Assembly (NCBI GenBank): GCA_949775045.1
Contig: OX459108.1
Coordinates: forward strand, 8,869,961-8,933,960
Direction of reading: 5' to 3'
Origin: Metridium senile
Lineage: Eukaryota > Cnidaria > Anthozoa > Actiniaria > Metridiidae
Length of the DNA: 64,000 nucleotides
How positions within the stretch are numbered: position 1 is the first letter of the stretch; the number at the start of each line of letters is the position of its first letter. Positions 11,181-23,100 of this stretch are shown here, one piece after another. The translations under genes and the position numbers were made by a program. The notes below the pieces were generated by a model. It ran no database searches. It saw nothing but the letters and a program-made list of their open reading frames with translations, and was not told the DNA's origin.

Positions 11181-11494
11181 ATTCAGTATACAACTGAAGC
11201 TGTTTACACTAAAGCGTAGTTTATACTAGTACTAATTACGTCACATATTACGTCACGTGATGTTCCCCTATTAAGATTTTATAACGGACTTTTGATATGT
11301 TATTGTTGATATGTGTCAAGTACATTTCTGTCGTATTGTTTTGTATTGCGTTACAGTTGTTAATATCACGTGATTTATATCGTATTACCTATGTATAAAT
11401 ATCTTTACTTGTAATCGACACGTTAGTTCATGAGAATAAAATCGAAGACGAAAACCGAATATAACAATATGTTTCTGAGTATAAAACCGTTGAA

Positions 11495-11610
11495 AGAGGG
11501 GAGAGGAACAGGGATTAAAATATCCTTCCTCCCAAATTTAATATCATTTTTCTCCCTCCTCCCTAATTGTTTGGACCATTTCTCCCTCCTCCCTGATTTT
11601 CTTTGTTCTT
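11495..11610. repeat. Polypyrimidine CTCCCTCCTCCCT repeat, left part
   Basis: TTCTCCCTCCTCCCT recurs here and again at 12185-12290, on the far side of the THAP-element derivative. The block therefore appears to have been split by that insertion. Confidence 0.6.
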
Positions 11611-11720
11611 TATAAATATAAGCTATTGAGGCTATCTACAGTAGAGTAGTAGAGTGCAAATGGTACAAATTTGAACCATCTAATAGTTTGTAATTCAGAG
11701 ATAAGCTATTCGCATAAAAT

Positions 11721-12163
11721 TGCCTTTGCAGGACATGCTCACGTGTTTCATTTGTCGATTCTCTTGATGTCACAGAAAAACATCTAAAAATATACTACCT
11801 CATGAAATTGGAAATACCAAGAAGTCTTGAAATTAACGGGAAAAACTAAAAGTTACCCCGATTACTAACCTAGAAAAGTCGCTATCTTTCGTGATAGAAG
11901 AGGAAAAGAAAAGCACAAAAAAAAGTTAAACGCTAACCTTTCATGTTAAAAACAACATTTCAAGGAGGTAAGACGGACGACAGGTTTATAGAGGAAGAAT
12001 TTTAAGTATTAGATTGAATTGAAACCTCAAACTAAAGAATAAACGATCTCCAAAGATGAAGTGTTTTGTTTTTCGTTTTTACCCCGCGAGGCCGGCATTT
12101 TTGCACTCAAAAATCCCGTTCCTATGCGGTATCTAGGCACGTCACTAAGTCCTGCAAAGGGCT
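11721..12163. mobile_element. Internally deleted derivative of the THAP (P-element-like) transposon
   Basis: Its ends, TGCCTTTGCAGGACATG and AAGTCCTGCAAAGGGCT, are inverted repeats matching the ends of the THAP-gene element at 17553-19184. Read on the minus strand, 12163-11940 follows 17553-17790 (shared GACGGACGACAGGTTTATAG and TAGATTGAATTG words). The region near 11770-11815 then matches 18768-18805 (ATTTCATGAGGTAGTATATT). The part carrying the THAP exons is missing. This is the classic layout of a non-autonomous derivative that depends on the transposase of a longer relative. Confidence 0.7.
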
Positions 12164-12184
12164 TTTTGATTAGGTAAAACCGAT

Positions 12185-12290
12185 CTTCTCCCTCCTCCCT
12201 TTATATTTTAATTCTCCCTCCTACCTCTATTTTTTACCTCTTTTTCTCCCTCCTCCCTGTTTATTTTTTGCTGTTTCTCCCTCCTCTCTG
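12185..12290. repeat. Polypyrimidine CTCCCTCCTCCCT repeat, right part
   Basis: Continuation of the block at 11495-11610. Four copies of TTCTCCCTCCTNCCT are separated by T-rich spacers. Confidence 0.6.
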
Positions 12291-12299
12291 ATCTGTTCA

Positions 12300-13395
12300 T
12301 CTCCTCTATTGAAATACCTTCTGTTGAAATTAGCTGAAGGTTGACCCTATTTTTTTCATAAATTGACCGAACTATAACATAATTATCAAAATTATAATTA
12401 ATGATGCAATAGCCGATTAAAACATGCATAATTAAAAAGTTACGAATCGAAAAGATAAACATTAAAGCCTTGCGGGTCATCTATTTTCTTTAAGTGCTAC
12501 ATTGCATTGAAAAATAATCGAGATTGAACGGGTGACCAATCCACATAGAAAAGAACGTTTTAAAAGCAAAGAAAAAATTGTATCCCGATACGAGTGGACT
12601 GGCTTTTAAAAGTAACTTTTTTCAACCTACTTGATGGCCTCGGGTAACCAGTTCCTGACCAATTCGCTTCATCCCGATATACTGGCTGCCTGCCATCAAA
12701 GGAAAAGCTACGATCTTGGCCGAGAGAGACGGTGTAGCAAGAGTTAAAAGAGAGATAACAAGCAAAGTTAAAGACGCCATCTTGTTTGACACGCAATACT
12801 GACCACATTAACTTGTCACGCAATAAGAGTTCGAGTGTATGACAGCTCGTGTGACGCACGTCGCGGCTCAGCGATTTCACAATGGCCGCCAAAAGTGAAG
12901 AGTGTTGTCTCGTGTGTATCTTCCCGTTTTTTCCACGTAAATCCTAATTATTTTTCTTTATGAACCAGATATATTGATAAGGGAGTCTTTCAATAATGTT
13001 TTTCAACTTAGTTTAATGATTTTAAGGCAAGAGATCTTTAGTTTTTTTAACTTTTTTTGCGAATTACCTTTCCAAAATGGACTCGGAAAGCACTGACACA
13101 GAAGCATGTTTTCAATCCTGGCGGACTTAAAATTTTGTTTTATGGCTTTAAAAAAGAGGAAGTTTAGCAACTGAATTATTTATCTTTGTATTTACCAAGT
13201 TTCGTGAAGATTCCTTAAGTACAACTGCTCGTCAATCCCTTTGAAGTTGGAAAAACAGTTTCTTCGGATTCAACGCCATGTTTTGCACAAATCACAAGTA
13301 AACAAGACAGACTTGAATAAGGTAAATATGTTAGTAATTACCCTGACAACAACTAGAATACAGTTTGTAGGTTATTTTGCCACTGCTTTTACCAC
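12300..13395. other. No gene recognised
   Basis: A 110-codon minus-strand frame (12560-12892) starts at an ATGGCCGCC context but shows no domain, no convincing splice partner and no similarity I recognise. Otherwise the stretch is AT-rich unique sequence. Confidence 0.5.
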
Positions 13396-14000
13396 AGGGA
13401 GCCCACTCTCAGAGACTCACGGATGATCGGTTTACTCCACGTTTGTGTGTCAAGATTGAATATTAATTAGATAGTTTTGTCTTGAATAAAATTCCTTCAC
13501 AACACAAATGTCTCCTATTTTTCTGCAATAATACATGTTTTGGATGATCATTTAATGTCCCTATATGATAATTTCTTTGAAATTTTCAGGATGACATGAG
13601 ATTCCGTTGAATACCTAAAGGCTTATATACAGACAAGGGTGGCAAGTTGTGCATAGCTCTTAGAATTATCTCTGACCCCAACAAGTAGACAATCCCTTGG
13701 GGGACCACATGCGTTTCAATAGTGATAACAAAATTAATGAGACGCATGTGGTCCCCCAAGGGATTGTCTACTTGTTGGGGTCAGAGATGGTTCTAAGTGC
13801 TATGCATAACTTGCCACCCTTGTCTGTATATAAGCCTTAAGGTATTCAACGGAATCTCATGTCATTGCAGAAAAATAGGAGACATTTGTGTTGTGAAGGA
13901 ATTTTATTCAAGACAAAACTATCTAATTAATATTCAATCTTGACACACAAACGTGGAGTAAACCGATCATCCGTGAGTCTCTGAGAGAGGGCTCCCTGTG
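13396..14000. mobile_element. ~600-bp near-perfect palindrome (fold-back element)
   Basis: The left arm (13396-13722) and right arm (13740-14000) are reverse complements over about 260 bp. They start with AGGGAGCCCACTCTCAGAGA and end TCTCTGAGAGAGGGCTCCCT. A loop of only about 17 bp separates them. The left arm carries an extra segment of about 65 bp (13527-13590) absent from the right arm. No coding potential. RNA from either strand would form a long hairpin. Confidence 0.85.
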
Positions 14001-15215
14001 CTTTTACACACAAAAGTGTTACAATCAGTATAACATGCCTAAATTATAGGCTTATTTAATATTGATAGTAGCTTGTATTTAATAAATAATTTTAATAAAT
14101 GAACTATCTTATATTCCAGGATGGCCCAAATCTATAATCTGGTACTTGTTAGAGCTCAAATGTCAACCTGGCATGTTTTGAATAAAGTGAAATACATAAA
14201 ATGGCACTAAAATACATTCCAAAATTGTTGTGAATGTTTTCCTGCCCTGTGAGCAGAGGTTTCTTCTTTTATATTGGAGTGTTACTCTAGACGGTAAGAA
14301 AAAATGCTTGCAACATAATGTTTTCCAGATAGCAAGCAGCTTGTAAGAATTTTTCCTGTGAATGTACAAGTTAAGAACCTCATTATTTCTACATTTTATG
14401 CACAAGATATATCAGGGATAATAGCACTTTGATAAGTTAAACTGTTAAAACAGACAGAAAAACCAGGGGAAAAGACAAAACATTTTTTATGAATGTACAG
14501 TATGTAACTTTTAATCTGAACAAACGAAATGAAATGTGTGACTTGTATGTAGGGTTAAGAGACTAGAGGAAAGACAATAATACTTTTTTTCTAGATATTG
14601 AGTACAATAAGGTTCTGATCAATTCATACAGAGTATTGGCACGTCCCATGGCTTACGACTAGGTATATCAATTTTATAGTCATAAGCTGAAAATTGCAAA
14701 TTTTTGTAACATGGATAATTTGTTTTGCTTAGAGGATTGCATTTTTGCAATGCAATTACACAGTGTCACTCCTCCAGCAAAAAATTATAATTTTCCAATT
14801 CAAATATATTCTTCATAATCTCAATCACATTGACGGTTTGATATGATGTTTCAGAAATAGCAAATCCATGTGATCAATTTTAACCCATAGTAAGCTTCAA
14901 TGAATATTAAAACATGGTCATGGATATCCAGTCATTGTGCAAATCATTGAACTCCATGAAAAGTGCTCGAATTTAGAAATAACTTGAAAAATGCTGGAAA
15001 ATAATAGAAAAGTAGCCAAAAAGCCCTTGAACACTTCTTGACAATAAATTGCATGATTGAGTTTGAATAACCTGGGTTTTTTTTTTACTAATAAAAACAT
15101 TTCTGTGCGCAAAAATGTTTAATAGAATATTTTATAACGTTTTTATTGCATTGTACAATCTGAAAACTCTTTGCATAAAAAATATCTTCGGAACAATAAT
15201 ATATAATTTAGAGTT
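14001..15215. other. No gene recognised
   Basis: AT-rich unique sequence. Short minus-strand frames at 14163-14405 and 14918-15112 have no features of real proteins. Confidence 0.5.
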
Positions 15216-15352
15216 GTTCTCATTAATTAACCTGTGAAACAAAGTATATTAGTGATTATGAATGTGTGACAATAAAAACACTATGGAAGTAAGGTGCATT
15301 TAAGAGTAATTAATACACTAAAGAATATTTCACAGGTTAATGAGAACAACTT
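15216..15352. mobile_element. MITE family A, copy 1 (AACCTGTGAAAC ends)
   Basis: 137 bp bounded by GTTGTTCTCATTAA...ACCTGTGAAAC and its inverse TTTCACAGGTTAATGAGAACAAC. Internal words ACAATGGAAGTAAGGTG and AATACACTAAAG are shared with the copies at 15752-16040 and 58957-59097. Confidence 0.8.
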
Positions 15353-15751
15353 TATATCTTTTTTATGTACATATAACATAAATTATATCATTTGTACATA
15401 ATATTTATAAATATTTTAAATTGTCACAATAAAACAATTATAATATTTTATGGTGTTTTCATATACTCCCCCAAACCTTATATTTTTCAATCAGTAAAGC
15501 TACTATAGAGTGCAAATAATATACCTGTGAAATGGTTACTGTAGCTGACCTTTTAGTGCAATATTATATGCTTATTCTATTGTTTAATTTGCACAAATTA
15601 ATAAGTTAGTACTAATTAGTGCTCATTTTAAAAACAATAGAAAAAAATAGTATATATCAAATATGAATAGTGTATCTGTGAAACAATTAGTAAATACTAA
15701 ATAGTACAATGATTTCTCTTGTGTGGTTTTTGTGTGTGTGTGTAACTTGTA

Positions 15752-16040
15752 TAGAGTGGTTTTCATTAGAGTGAAGACATTAAACCTGTGAAAAAGAATT
15801 AAATAGTCAAGGTGTAATAGTCAAATAGACACAAAAGAAAACAATGGAATTAGAGACTGCTAAGGTGTATTAGTCCAATATCTATTTCACAGGTTAAATG
15901 ACTTCACTCTAACCTTGGAAACAATTAAAGTGTATTTGTTAAAGCGTGATAGTCAAATAACAACAAAATAACACAATGGAAATAAGGTGAATTAAAGAGT
16001 GATACACTAAAGTGTGTTTCACAGGTTAATGAAAACTGCT
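15752..16040. mobile_element. MITE family A, two overlapping copies
   Basis: GAGTGGTTTTCATTAGAG...ACCTGTGAAA opens a first copy that closes at about 15905 with TTTCACAGGTTAAATGACTTCACTC. A second, left-truncated copy continues to TTTCACAGGTTAATGAAAACTGCTC at about 16036. Confidence 0.7.
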
Positions 16041-16221
16041 CTTATGCATAAGCTATAAAAATAAAGATTCAATTAATCAAGAAATGGGAGTTTGCCTTCT
16101 CCAAAAAGAAAAACAGAATTGAAAGTTTGTACATTGTGATAAGACTCCTGAGAAAAATATACTAATAACAGTAAAACAAATTAGGTTATACAATCCAACA
16201 AAATAAAAATATTAAAACACA

Positions 16222-16367
16222 AATTGGTTTGACTCTGGCCTGATTTTGGTTAAATTTATTCAGGCGTTTCGATCTATACGTTTCTGACTGATGAAGGTCT
16301 AAGTATAGATCGAAACGTCTGAATAAATTTAACCAAAATCAGGCCAGACTCAAACCAATTTGTATTT
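16222..16367. mobile_element. Palindromic Penelope-type repeat with hammerhead ribozyme core
   Basis: Two arms of about 62 bp are inverse copies (left GGTTTGACTCTGGCCTGATT, right AATCAGGCCAGACTCAAACC). The centre and right arm read CTGATGA, then a small helix, then GAAACGTC (16296-16325). That is the conserved core order of a hammerhead ribozyme (CUGAUGA, stem II, GAAA) followed by a minimal stem III. Minimal hammerheads of this form are known from the terminal repeats of Penelope-like retroelements. The left arm carries the antisense of the GATCGAAACG part. Confidence 0.7.
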
Positions 16368-16586
16368 TAATATGAATCCTGGCTGTAAATTCAACATTTT
16401 TAAAAGAAAAATATTTTAAATATTAATCCTTAAGTAATTATTAAGTCAATTTCACAGTTTTTCAATATTTATTTATAATATTCAATGCATGTTGTTCTCG
16501 TAACAATGTAATATTTCTTTAAGCAATAATTTTCAAGTACAATAAATAATTAAATGTGAACAAATTTGTTTGTGTAGTTAATAAGG

Positions 16587-16827
16587 TAGTCGTACCTATT
16601 ATCGCGCACAACCTGTTATCGTGCTTTTCGTAAAAAAATATTACATATATTTTAAAATACTACTTCAAAATTAATTGAAACAATTATGGCTGCTTATTCT
16701 GTTGCAACCAACTTTTTCGGTCCACTTTTTTCAATAAACGTTTACGCAGAATAGAAGATATATATTATTTTTTTACGAAAACCACGGTAAAAGGATGTGC
16801 GCGATAATAGGTACGACTACTTTACTA
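16587..16827. mobile_element. MITE with 55-bp inverted ends
   Basis: Left end GTAGTCGTACCTATTATCGC, right end GCGATAATAGGTACGACTAC. The match continues inward through TTTTCGTAAAAAAATA. Total length about 241 bp, with no frame inside. Confidence 0.85.
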
Positions 16828-17552
16828 ATACAAACTTTCAGAACAAAAATATATATGTTTATTAACAAGGAAAAAAAGTGTTTCATCCATTTTTAGGGAT
16901 AAGGGGTCAAAGATATGAATGTCATTGTGATATTTGGTCGCTAAAGATAAAGAATAAACAAACTAAATTGATTTTGTCATTAACAAATGTTTACGTAAAG
17001 TTCGTTGACAAGGGCGAATACGACGTACGAGTTACAGTTAGTATTAACTTGGGCACTTTAAAAGGATTGACGAGCAGAACAGAAGCAAAAGGAAACAAGT
17101 ACTTTGGCTTAGCTAAAAGTTCGACACCTTGGGAGTAAAACGTCCTTCTTTGAGTTTATGAAAAGTCGTAAAACAAGAGAATTTTTTTTCTTTTCAGAGT
17201 TTTCGATTATTAAAAGGATAAAAAAGGTTTTGAATTAAAAGCATTAATGAACAAAGGTTGGACTTATGCGAAAATAGAGGCGATTAAGCTAGTAAGTCAT
17301 TTTGTTTCAATATTCCCGCCTTTAAAGTCTTTAAAATTTAATTTTTTTGGCAGACACATCGCGTCAAGATTTGGTTGCTATGTGACGTCACACTGTCATA
17401 CATGACTATACCGGGGCTTTATTAAAGAAACCTTTGGAATTACCTCCTCCCTCCTGGTTCGACTTGATGTTTCAACAAACAGAACAGACAGAGGAAAATT
17501 TGTATGAGCATGCGCTAAACCGCTAAACTATTAAAACATCAAAAGAGTATAA

Positions 17553-19184
17553 TAGGCCCTTTGCAGAACTTGGTCAAGTGCCTGAAAACAGCATAGCAAC
17601 GGGATTTTGGAGGGAAAAAGCTGCCTCGCGGGGTAAAAACAAATTACAAAACACTTCATCCTTGGAGATAGTTTAATCTTTAACGTTTCCAATTCAATCT
17701 ACTACTTAAAATTCTTCCTCTATAAACCTGTCGTCCGTCTTATCTCAATGAAATGTTGTTTTTTACATCAGAGTTAATAGAGGGGACTGGTTATGAAACC
17801 CGGCAAACTTCAAAGGAGTATGTCTTTGTCCAGGTTTATTCGCGTTACGCTCTGATGACCGTGCACTCAGCATTTTAAAAACAAGAGAGATTATAGTGTG
17901 GTTTTCAAAGCGTCGTTCAATAATATCGTGTTTTATATAGTTGATATAGTGAAATAGTCCGATTTAAGAGTATAGTCTTCTAGATGTGATGCCAGGGGAT
18001 AACTGTGCGGTGTTTGGATGTGGTTCATCCAGAAAAACCAAAGGAATCGGTATTTTTAAATTGCCTTTTGTGAAAGACGACGAGTCGAGAAAATGGCGGG
18101 AAGCGTGGTTGAAAGAAATCACAAAAACCAGAGAAATGGACCAAAACATGAAAAGACAAATTCAATACGACAGAGTTTATACATGTGAGAAGCATTTCAA
18201 ACCGGAAGATGTGGAAATATGTAAGTAAAAAGCACATTATAGCGTGTGTAAATTTGATGTTTACATGTATTTCAAGTCGCTTGTCAGATCGCGCGCTCTT
18301 TGTATTGCGTCTTTACAGTTCTTGACTATGTGAATCTAAATATATTTTTGTTTCTTTTGCAGTTCACTCAAAGAAAATGACTAAAAAGAAGCCAAAGTTT
18401 GGCGCTCTACCGCTTCTTAACATGCCAAAAAGAAGCCATGAAGCATCGAAGCCAGCACCAAGACCACCACGATCGGTCGTAAGAGACAACGAAGTTCAGC
18501 ATGTAAACACAAGTTGCTATGCTACATTTGCCGAGTTCTGTCAGCGCACCAAAGCCCTGAAACTAAGTAACTGGAACTCTAAAACTCTATCAGATAGAGT
18601 TGTTTTTAAGAAAATGACAGAACAATATCTCCTACCACATCTATTAACTCTGTTTACATGAACAGTTAACGTTTTCTATGGTTTTCATTTCCTCTTATGT
18701 TGTTAACATCATGTAAGATTTGTAATTAGGTTAACTTTTAGTTAAGTTTCTCTCCTTTCAAATTGAAATTTCATGAGGTAGTATATTTTTCTATGTTTTT
18801 CTGTGCACCTTTAAATGTATTGAGTTTTAACGTCTACAAAATTAAAGAAAATCATAGCTAATCTGTGACAGTTTGCAGTCTTTCGAAATCTTAAATGAAT
18901 TTTTTTTGTCTTGGTTTAGCAGCTCTAATGAAAGACCAAAATGTCTTTTTCATGTAAATGATAAAGTAAATATGATATTATGAATTATCACATTACAATC
19001 ACAGCTACGATTAGATATAATCGGAAACGTCAAAACAAAGAATAAACTATCTCCAAATCTGAAAAAAAAAAATTTCGTTTTTGTACTGATTTATTTATTT
19101 TAACCCCACCAGTCAACGTTCCCCAACAAAATCTTGCTCACTATGCAGTATCCAGGCACGTTACCAAGTCCTACAAAGAGCCTA
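17553..19184 (+). mobile_element. P-element-like THAP transposon, ~1.63 kb
   Basis: Diverged inverted repeats of 150 bp or more flank the THAP gene. The left starts TAGGCCCTTTGCAGAACTTG and the right ends CAAGTCCTACAAAGAGCCTA. Inside them are shared words such as GGAGATAGTTTA and the GTGCCTG-type block. P-element transposases begin with a THAP DNA-binding domain, which fits this gene. The encoded protein stops far short of a full transposase, so this copy is internally deleted or decayed. No clear 8-bp target duplication was found. Confidence 0.6.
17989..18661 (+). CDS. THAP-domain protein (transposase N-terminal part)
   Basis: Exon 1 (17989-18220) starts [11 protein letters not shown] and ends [12 protein letters not shown]. 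This gives the C2CH zinc-ligand set of a THAP domain (C..C near the start, C..H at the end) with the Trp in KWREAW. A GTAAGT donor and a TTTTGCAG acceptor in matching phase (1) lead to exon 2 (18363-18661). Exon 2 continues with a Lys/Pro-rich linker and a [20 protein letters not shown] block of the kind that follows THAP domains in P-type transposases and their relatives. The total is 176 residues. A THAP domain binds DNA in a sequence-specific, zinc-dependent way. The catalytic part is absent, so the product could at most bind element ends. A GTG just before the ATG was ignored. ATTAAA near 18841 may serve as polyadenylation signal. Confidence 0.75.
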
Positions 19185-19522
19185 CTGCTAATCGCTAGAG
19201 TGTTTTCTGTGACTTGCTCAATTTGATTGGTCAACTTACAAGTTAAATCCATTCCATGCTTCAACTTCATAAAATGTCTGGAAGGAATTGTCCCATTTTT
19301 TAATTTTTATTGGACTTTCATTTTTGTTTGTGGGAGGGGAGGGTGGGTAAAGATCTTACTAATGATGCTGAGTCGGTGAGTTCGAACCTCTTTGAAGGTG
19401 ATTGTATTTGACTATTTTTATTCTTTTTTTTCTTCTTAGAAAAACAACCCACTTTAAGCCCTTATCATATTCTTAGAGTATATATTGAGTTGTGTGTGTA
19501 TTTTCCTCATTAAATCGGCTTA

Positions 19523-19815
19523 CAGTTTAACGCGCTTTACCGTGGATACCCAATAAAAGTTGTGTACAAGTTAGCTTAGCGTTCAAATGTTTCTCTTTTC
19601 AAATTATTTGCCACACTTTTTCAAGTTTAAACATCCTGGGAGGATTTTCAGACACTTATACAATTCACTCTTGTCATCGCTTTGAATATTTTAAAGTGTT
19701 TACCGTTTGACACTCAGCGTGATTTTTATATTCAGTTAAGGTAAAATTCACGCTTTCTGATTGTACAACACTTTAATTAGGTGGCCACGGTAAGGCGCGT
19801 CGCGCTGTAAAATGA
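19523..19815. mobile_element. MITE with CGCG(C)TTTACCGTGG ends
   Basis: ACAGTTTAACGCGCTTTACCGTGG on the left pairs with CCACGGTAAGGCGCGTCGCGCTGTAAAA on the right. It sits just beyond the 3' end of the UGT gene. Confidence 0.6.
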
Positions 19816-19869
19816 GCTAAATTCAGGTGCGGTGCTTAAACTTCGTTGATAGGACTTTGTGTTGGTCGT

Positions 19870-20149
19870 TCACTGTGTTTTCTGTTTGTTTTGTCGTCGA
19901 CAACACATCCAACACATCAATCGAACTGTGTACTTGATCACCATAATCACCATGACAACTACCATGACCAGGAAGACTGCTACATCGACCAGGAAAAACT
20001 GGTACCAGGTAAGTTGGCTAGAGTACGGACGTAGATGTGCAAGACTCTCGTGTCGAAGGGTGTACTCTACCCAGTCACCAGCCTCCTGGACCGGGCTACG
20101 AGCGCGGTCATTCATTAGACGGGAAATGCTCTGGATGTTCTCTCGAAAA
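19870..20149 (-). CDS. UGT exon 5 (membrane anchor and tail)
   Basis: 280 nt, acceptor CATTTCAG. The first base completes a Ser codon (YEPS/FRENI). Encodes the WVEYTLRH motif, a strongly hydrophobic helix (VDVAVFLVMVVVMVIMVI) and a Cys/Lys-rich cytosolic tail ending at TGA. Confidence 0.88.
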
Positions 20150-23100
20150 CTGAAATGAGAAAGGTTGTTAGTGACTGTTAATACATCAATTGAACACGTT
20201 TCGACAATGTTGAAAGAGTTTAATTTTAAAGAGTTAAAACATTGCCATTCAACAAAATCGAACAGATGTTAAAGAAAATTTTGAAGCCGATTTTATGTGA
20301 ATGGCATTCTTAAACTCTTTCAACATCAATTCAACATCGATTCAACACGTTTCGACAATGTTGAAAGAGTTTAAAAGCGTTTACAGTGCGAATCAAAAAA
20401 ACCGTGGGCACCCAGAAATATTTTAGAAATTGATTATTGTTCGTTAAACAACTCACAATCAACTCTAACTACAAAAGATGTATCATACTACAGATAGTCA
20501 AACTTCTTGCGGTGATATAGTTGTTCAACGAACAATAAACGATTTCTAAAATATTTCTGGGTGCCCACGGTTTTTTGATTCGCACTTTAAACATTGCCAT
20601 TCAACAAAATCGAACGGATGTTGAAGCAAATGTTGATGCCGTTTGCCCGGGCCTTTATTTATACATTATGCAGTCACTTAGGCTTGAATATATATAGGTA
20701 CCGGAGAAATACTGATACGAGCTAGTCAGTAGTTAAGTAGGTGTAATTAACTATAACAATGACTGTGATGGCGATTATGATCACACAGCACTGGCATATG
20801 GGGTCCCTTGTCTTTCCTTCTGTATCCCCCTGTCATTAAGGGATTGGGTAGTTGTCCCCTGACCTTAGCATATACCCTCTGATCCTACGTGTCTCTTGTA
20901 TGGTGATGATAATGAATTATGACAAAGATGTTGATGGTGAGGTGATAATAATGACAATCGATGATGATGATAATAATGATTATAATGATGATGATGACGA
21001 TGATGATGATGATGATGGCGGTGGTGATGGTGGTGGTGGTAACAAGATGAAGAATATGTTCTTACCTTGGTTCGTAGATAACTCGTTGTATCTTGTCATA
21101 CAATTCATCAGCTGTCATTGTCTTGTAATCAGCCACAAGACCTACGCCTCGTTCTCTCATTACATTAGCATTGTCAAACTGATCACCATATATGGGCACC
21201 GCCACGACAGGAACCCCGCGATATAAGGCTTCATAAACACTGTTTAAGCCGGTATGGGTGACAAACGCTCGCAATTTCTCATGGGCCAGCAAGTCATTCT
21301 GTGGCAGCCAATTAACGACCTTGATGTTGGGACTGAGTGGTGATGGGATATATCCTGCAATGACGAGAATTAGTGGTTATCTCGCAAAGGATGATGGTTA
21401 ATAATCTACAAGGCACACGAGGTAATCTCTGGGATATCAATTACAAAGCTTCTGTTTACCTAACCTTGAAGGTAATTGTAAAAAAATAAAAATAAATTAC
21501 TTTTCTAACGTCTTCTTTTTAATTCTTCTAGACTGGACACGTATACCCTATTATGTATGCCCAACTAATGGGGAGACTCAGACACACACTCACTAACTCT
21601 ACGTTTAATTATTTTGCACACAGTTCAGCTCAGCTCACATGTTAATTTTTGCGGAGGGAGGAAAACCGGATAACCCGGAGAAAACCCCTCGTGGCATAGG
21701 AGAGAAGAACACATCAAACAAATTCAACTCACATGTAATCCATGCCCGAGCAGGGACTCCAACCTGGACCACAGCGGTGAGAGGCCAGCGCTTTCGCTGC
21801 TAGGCCACCCAGTCACCCATTGTATCTTGCAAATTGCCCTGGGAAGTTCTATCTTACAAGGAACACTGGGTAACTATTCCCAGCAAAGTACCCTGGGTAC
21901 TTCATCTCAATCGGACCAATCACAGACATCAAAGTTTGTAAAGTCTCCGCCTCTGATCGATATTAAATCCGCCTCTCGATATAAACGTGTATCTGATTGG
22001 TCCGATTGAGATGAAAAAATGTCAAAAAAATGTCAAAAATGCATCAAAAGTGACTACGGTAAAGCGAGTCGCACAGTAATGCTATTTTACAAGGCACCCT
22101 AGGTAATTATAGCTTGCATGGTATGCTGGGTATCCTGGTTCGGATCACAAAGCACAAAGCTAGTGTATTTATACCTTTCAGTCTCCAAATCACCTTCTGT
22201 CTCAGTCTCCCAAACGCCTCGGCCATGATGTCTACCTTTTCTTTGTCCAAAATTGAGGCAATGTTGGTTCCAAACGACACGATGATGGCTCCGTCATCAC
22301 CAGAACTGTCAATCAAGAGATCAGGGGGGAGGGGTTTCACGGGCTGAATGTTCACAGGTCCAACCATTTTTTGATCTATAAACAGAATATGTACTTGTCG
22401 TTATTGAAGACTCTTATTAGTGAAACATCATAATTAATTAAAAATTTAACAGATTTATTGTCACACAATTATACAACATAACATATTATAATCACTCTCA
22501 TCATTATTGGTGTCACTAGCAGCATCAGCATCATACGCACCACCACCACCACCGGCCATCATCATCATAAATGTCACTATCGTCATCATCATCGTCACCA
22601 GCATCACAACCACCAGTACCAGTACCATCATCATCATTATCATTATCATCAACAGCACAACCAGCATCATCGTCTTCAATGCTATCAATGTCACTCACAC
22701 AGCATGAAAAGTCGCATTTACAGAGCTTTACGAAACGCGTTTTTTTGCGTAAAGTTCTCAAAAAATATACGCACCATTACGCGTGTCTGTAAAGATGGCG
22801 TTTAGATCGTAAAGACGCGTTAAGTGACGTTTTTATGCGTAAAGATCTCAAAAAATATACGCACCATTACGCGTGTCTGTAAAGATGGCGTTTAGATCGT
22901 AAAGACACGTTAAGCGACGTTTTTAAACGTAAAGTGTTAAAAAATATACGCGCCTTAACGAGTGTCTGTAAAGGTAGCGTTAAAATGGTAAAGACGTGTA
23001 AATGCCGTTTCTAACCGTAAAGTTTAAAAAAAAAGATTAATCCACAGTAAACGATGTGCAAAACACACTTTATTGGATAAAAGTTATCCACCATCTATTA

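Noticed and set aside
12560..12892. 110-codon minus-strand frame starting in a good ATG context
   Set aside because: No domain, no splice partner and no codon pattern that stands out. Left unannotated as a gene.
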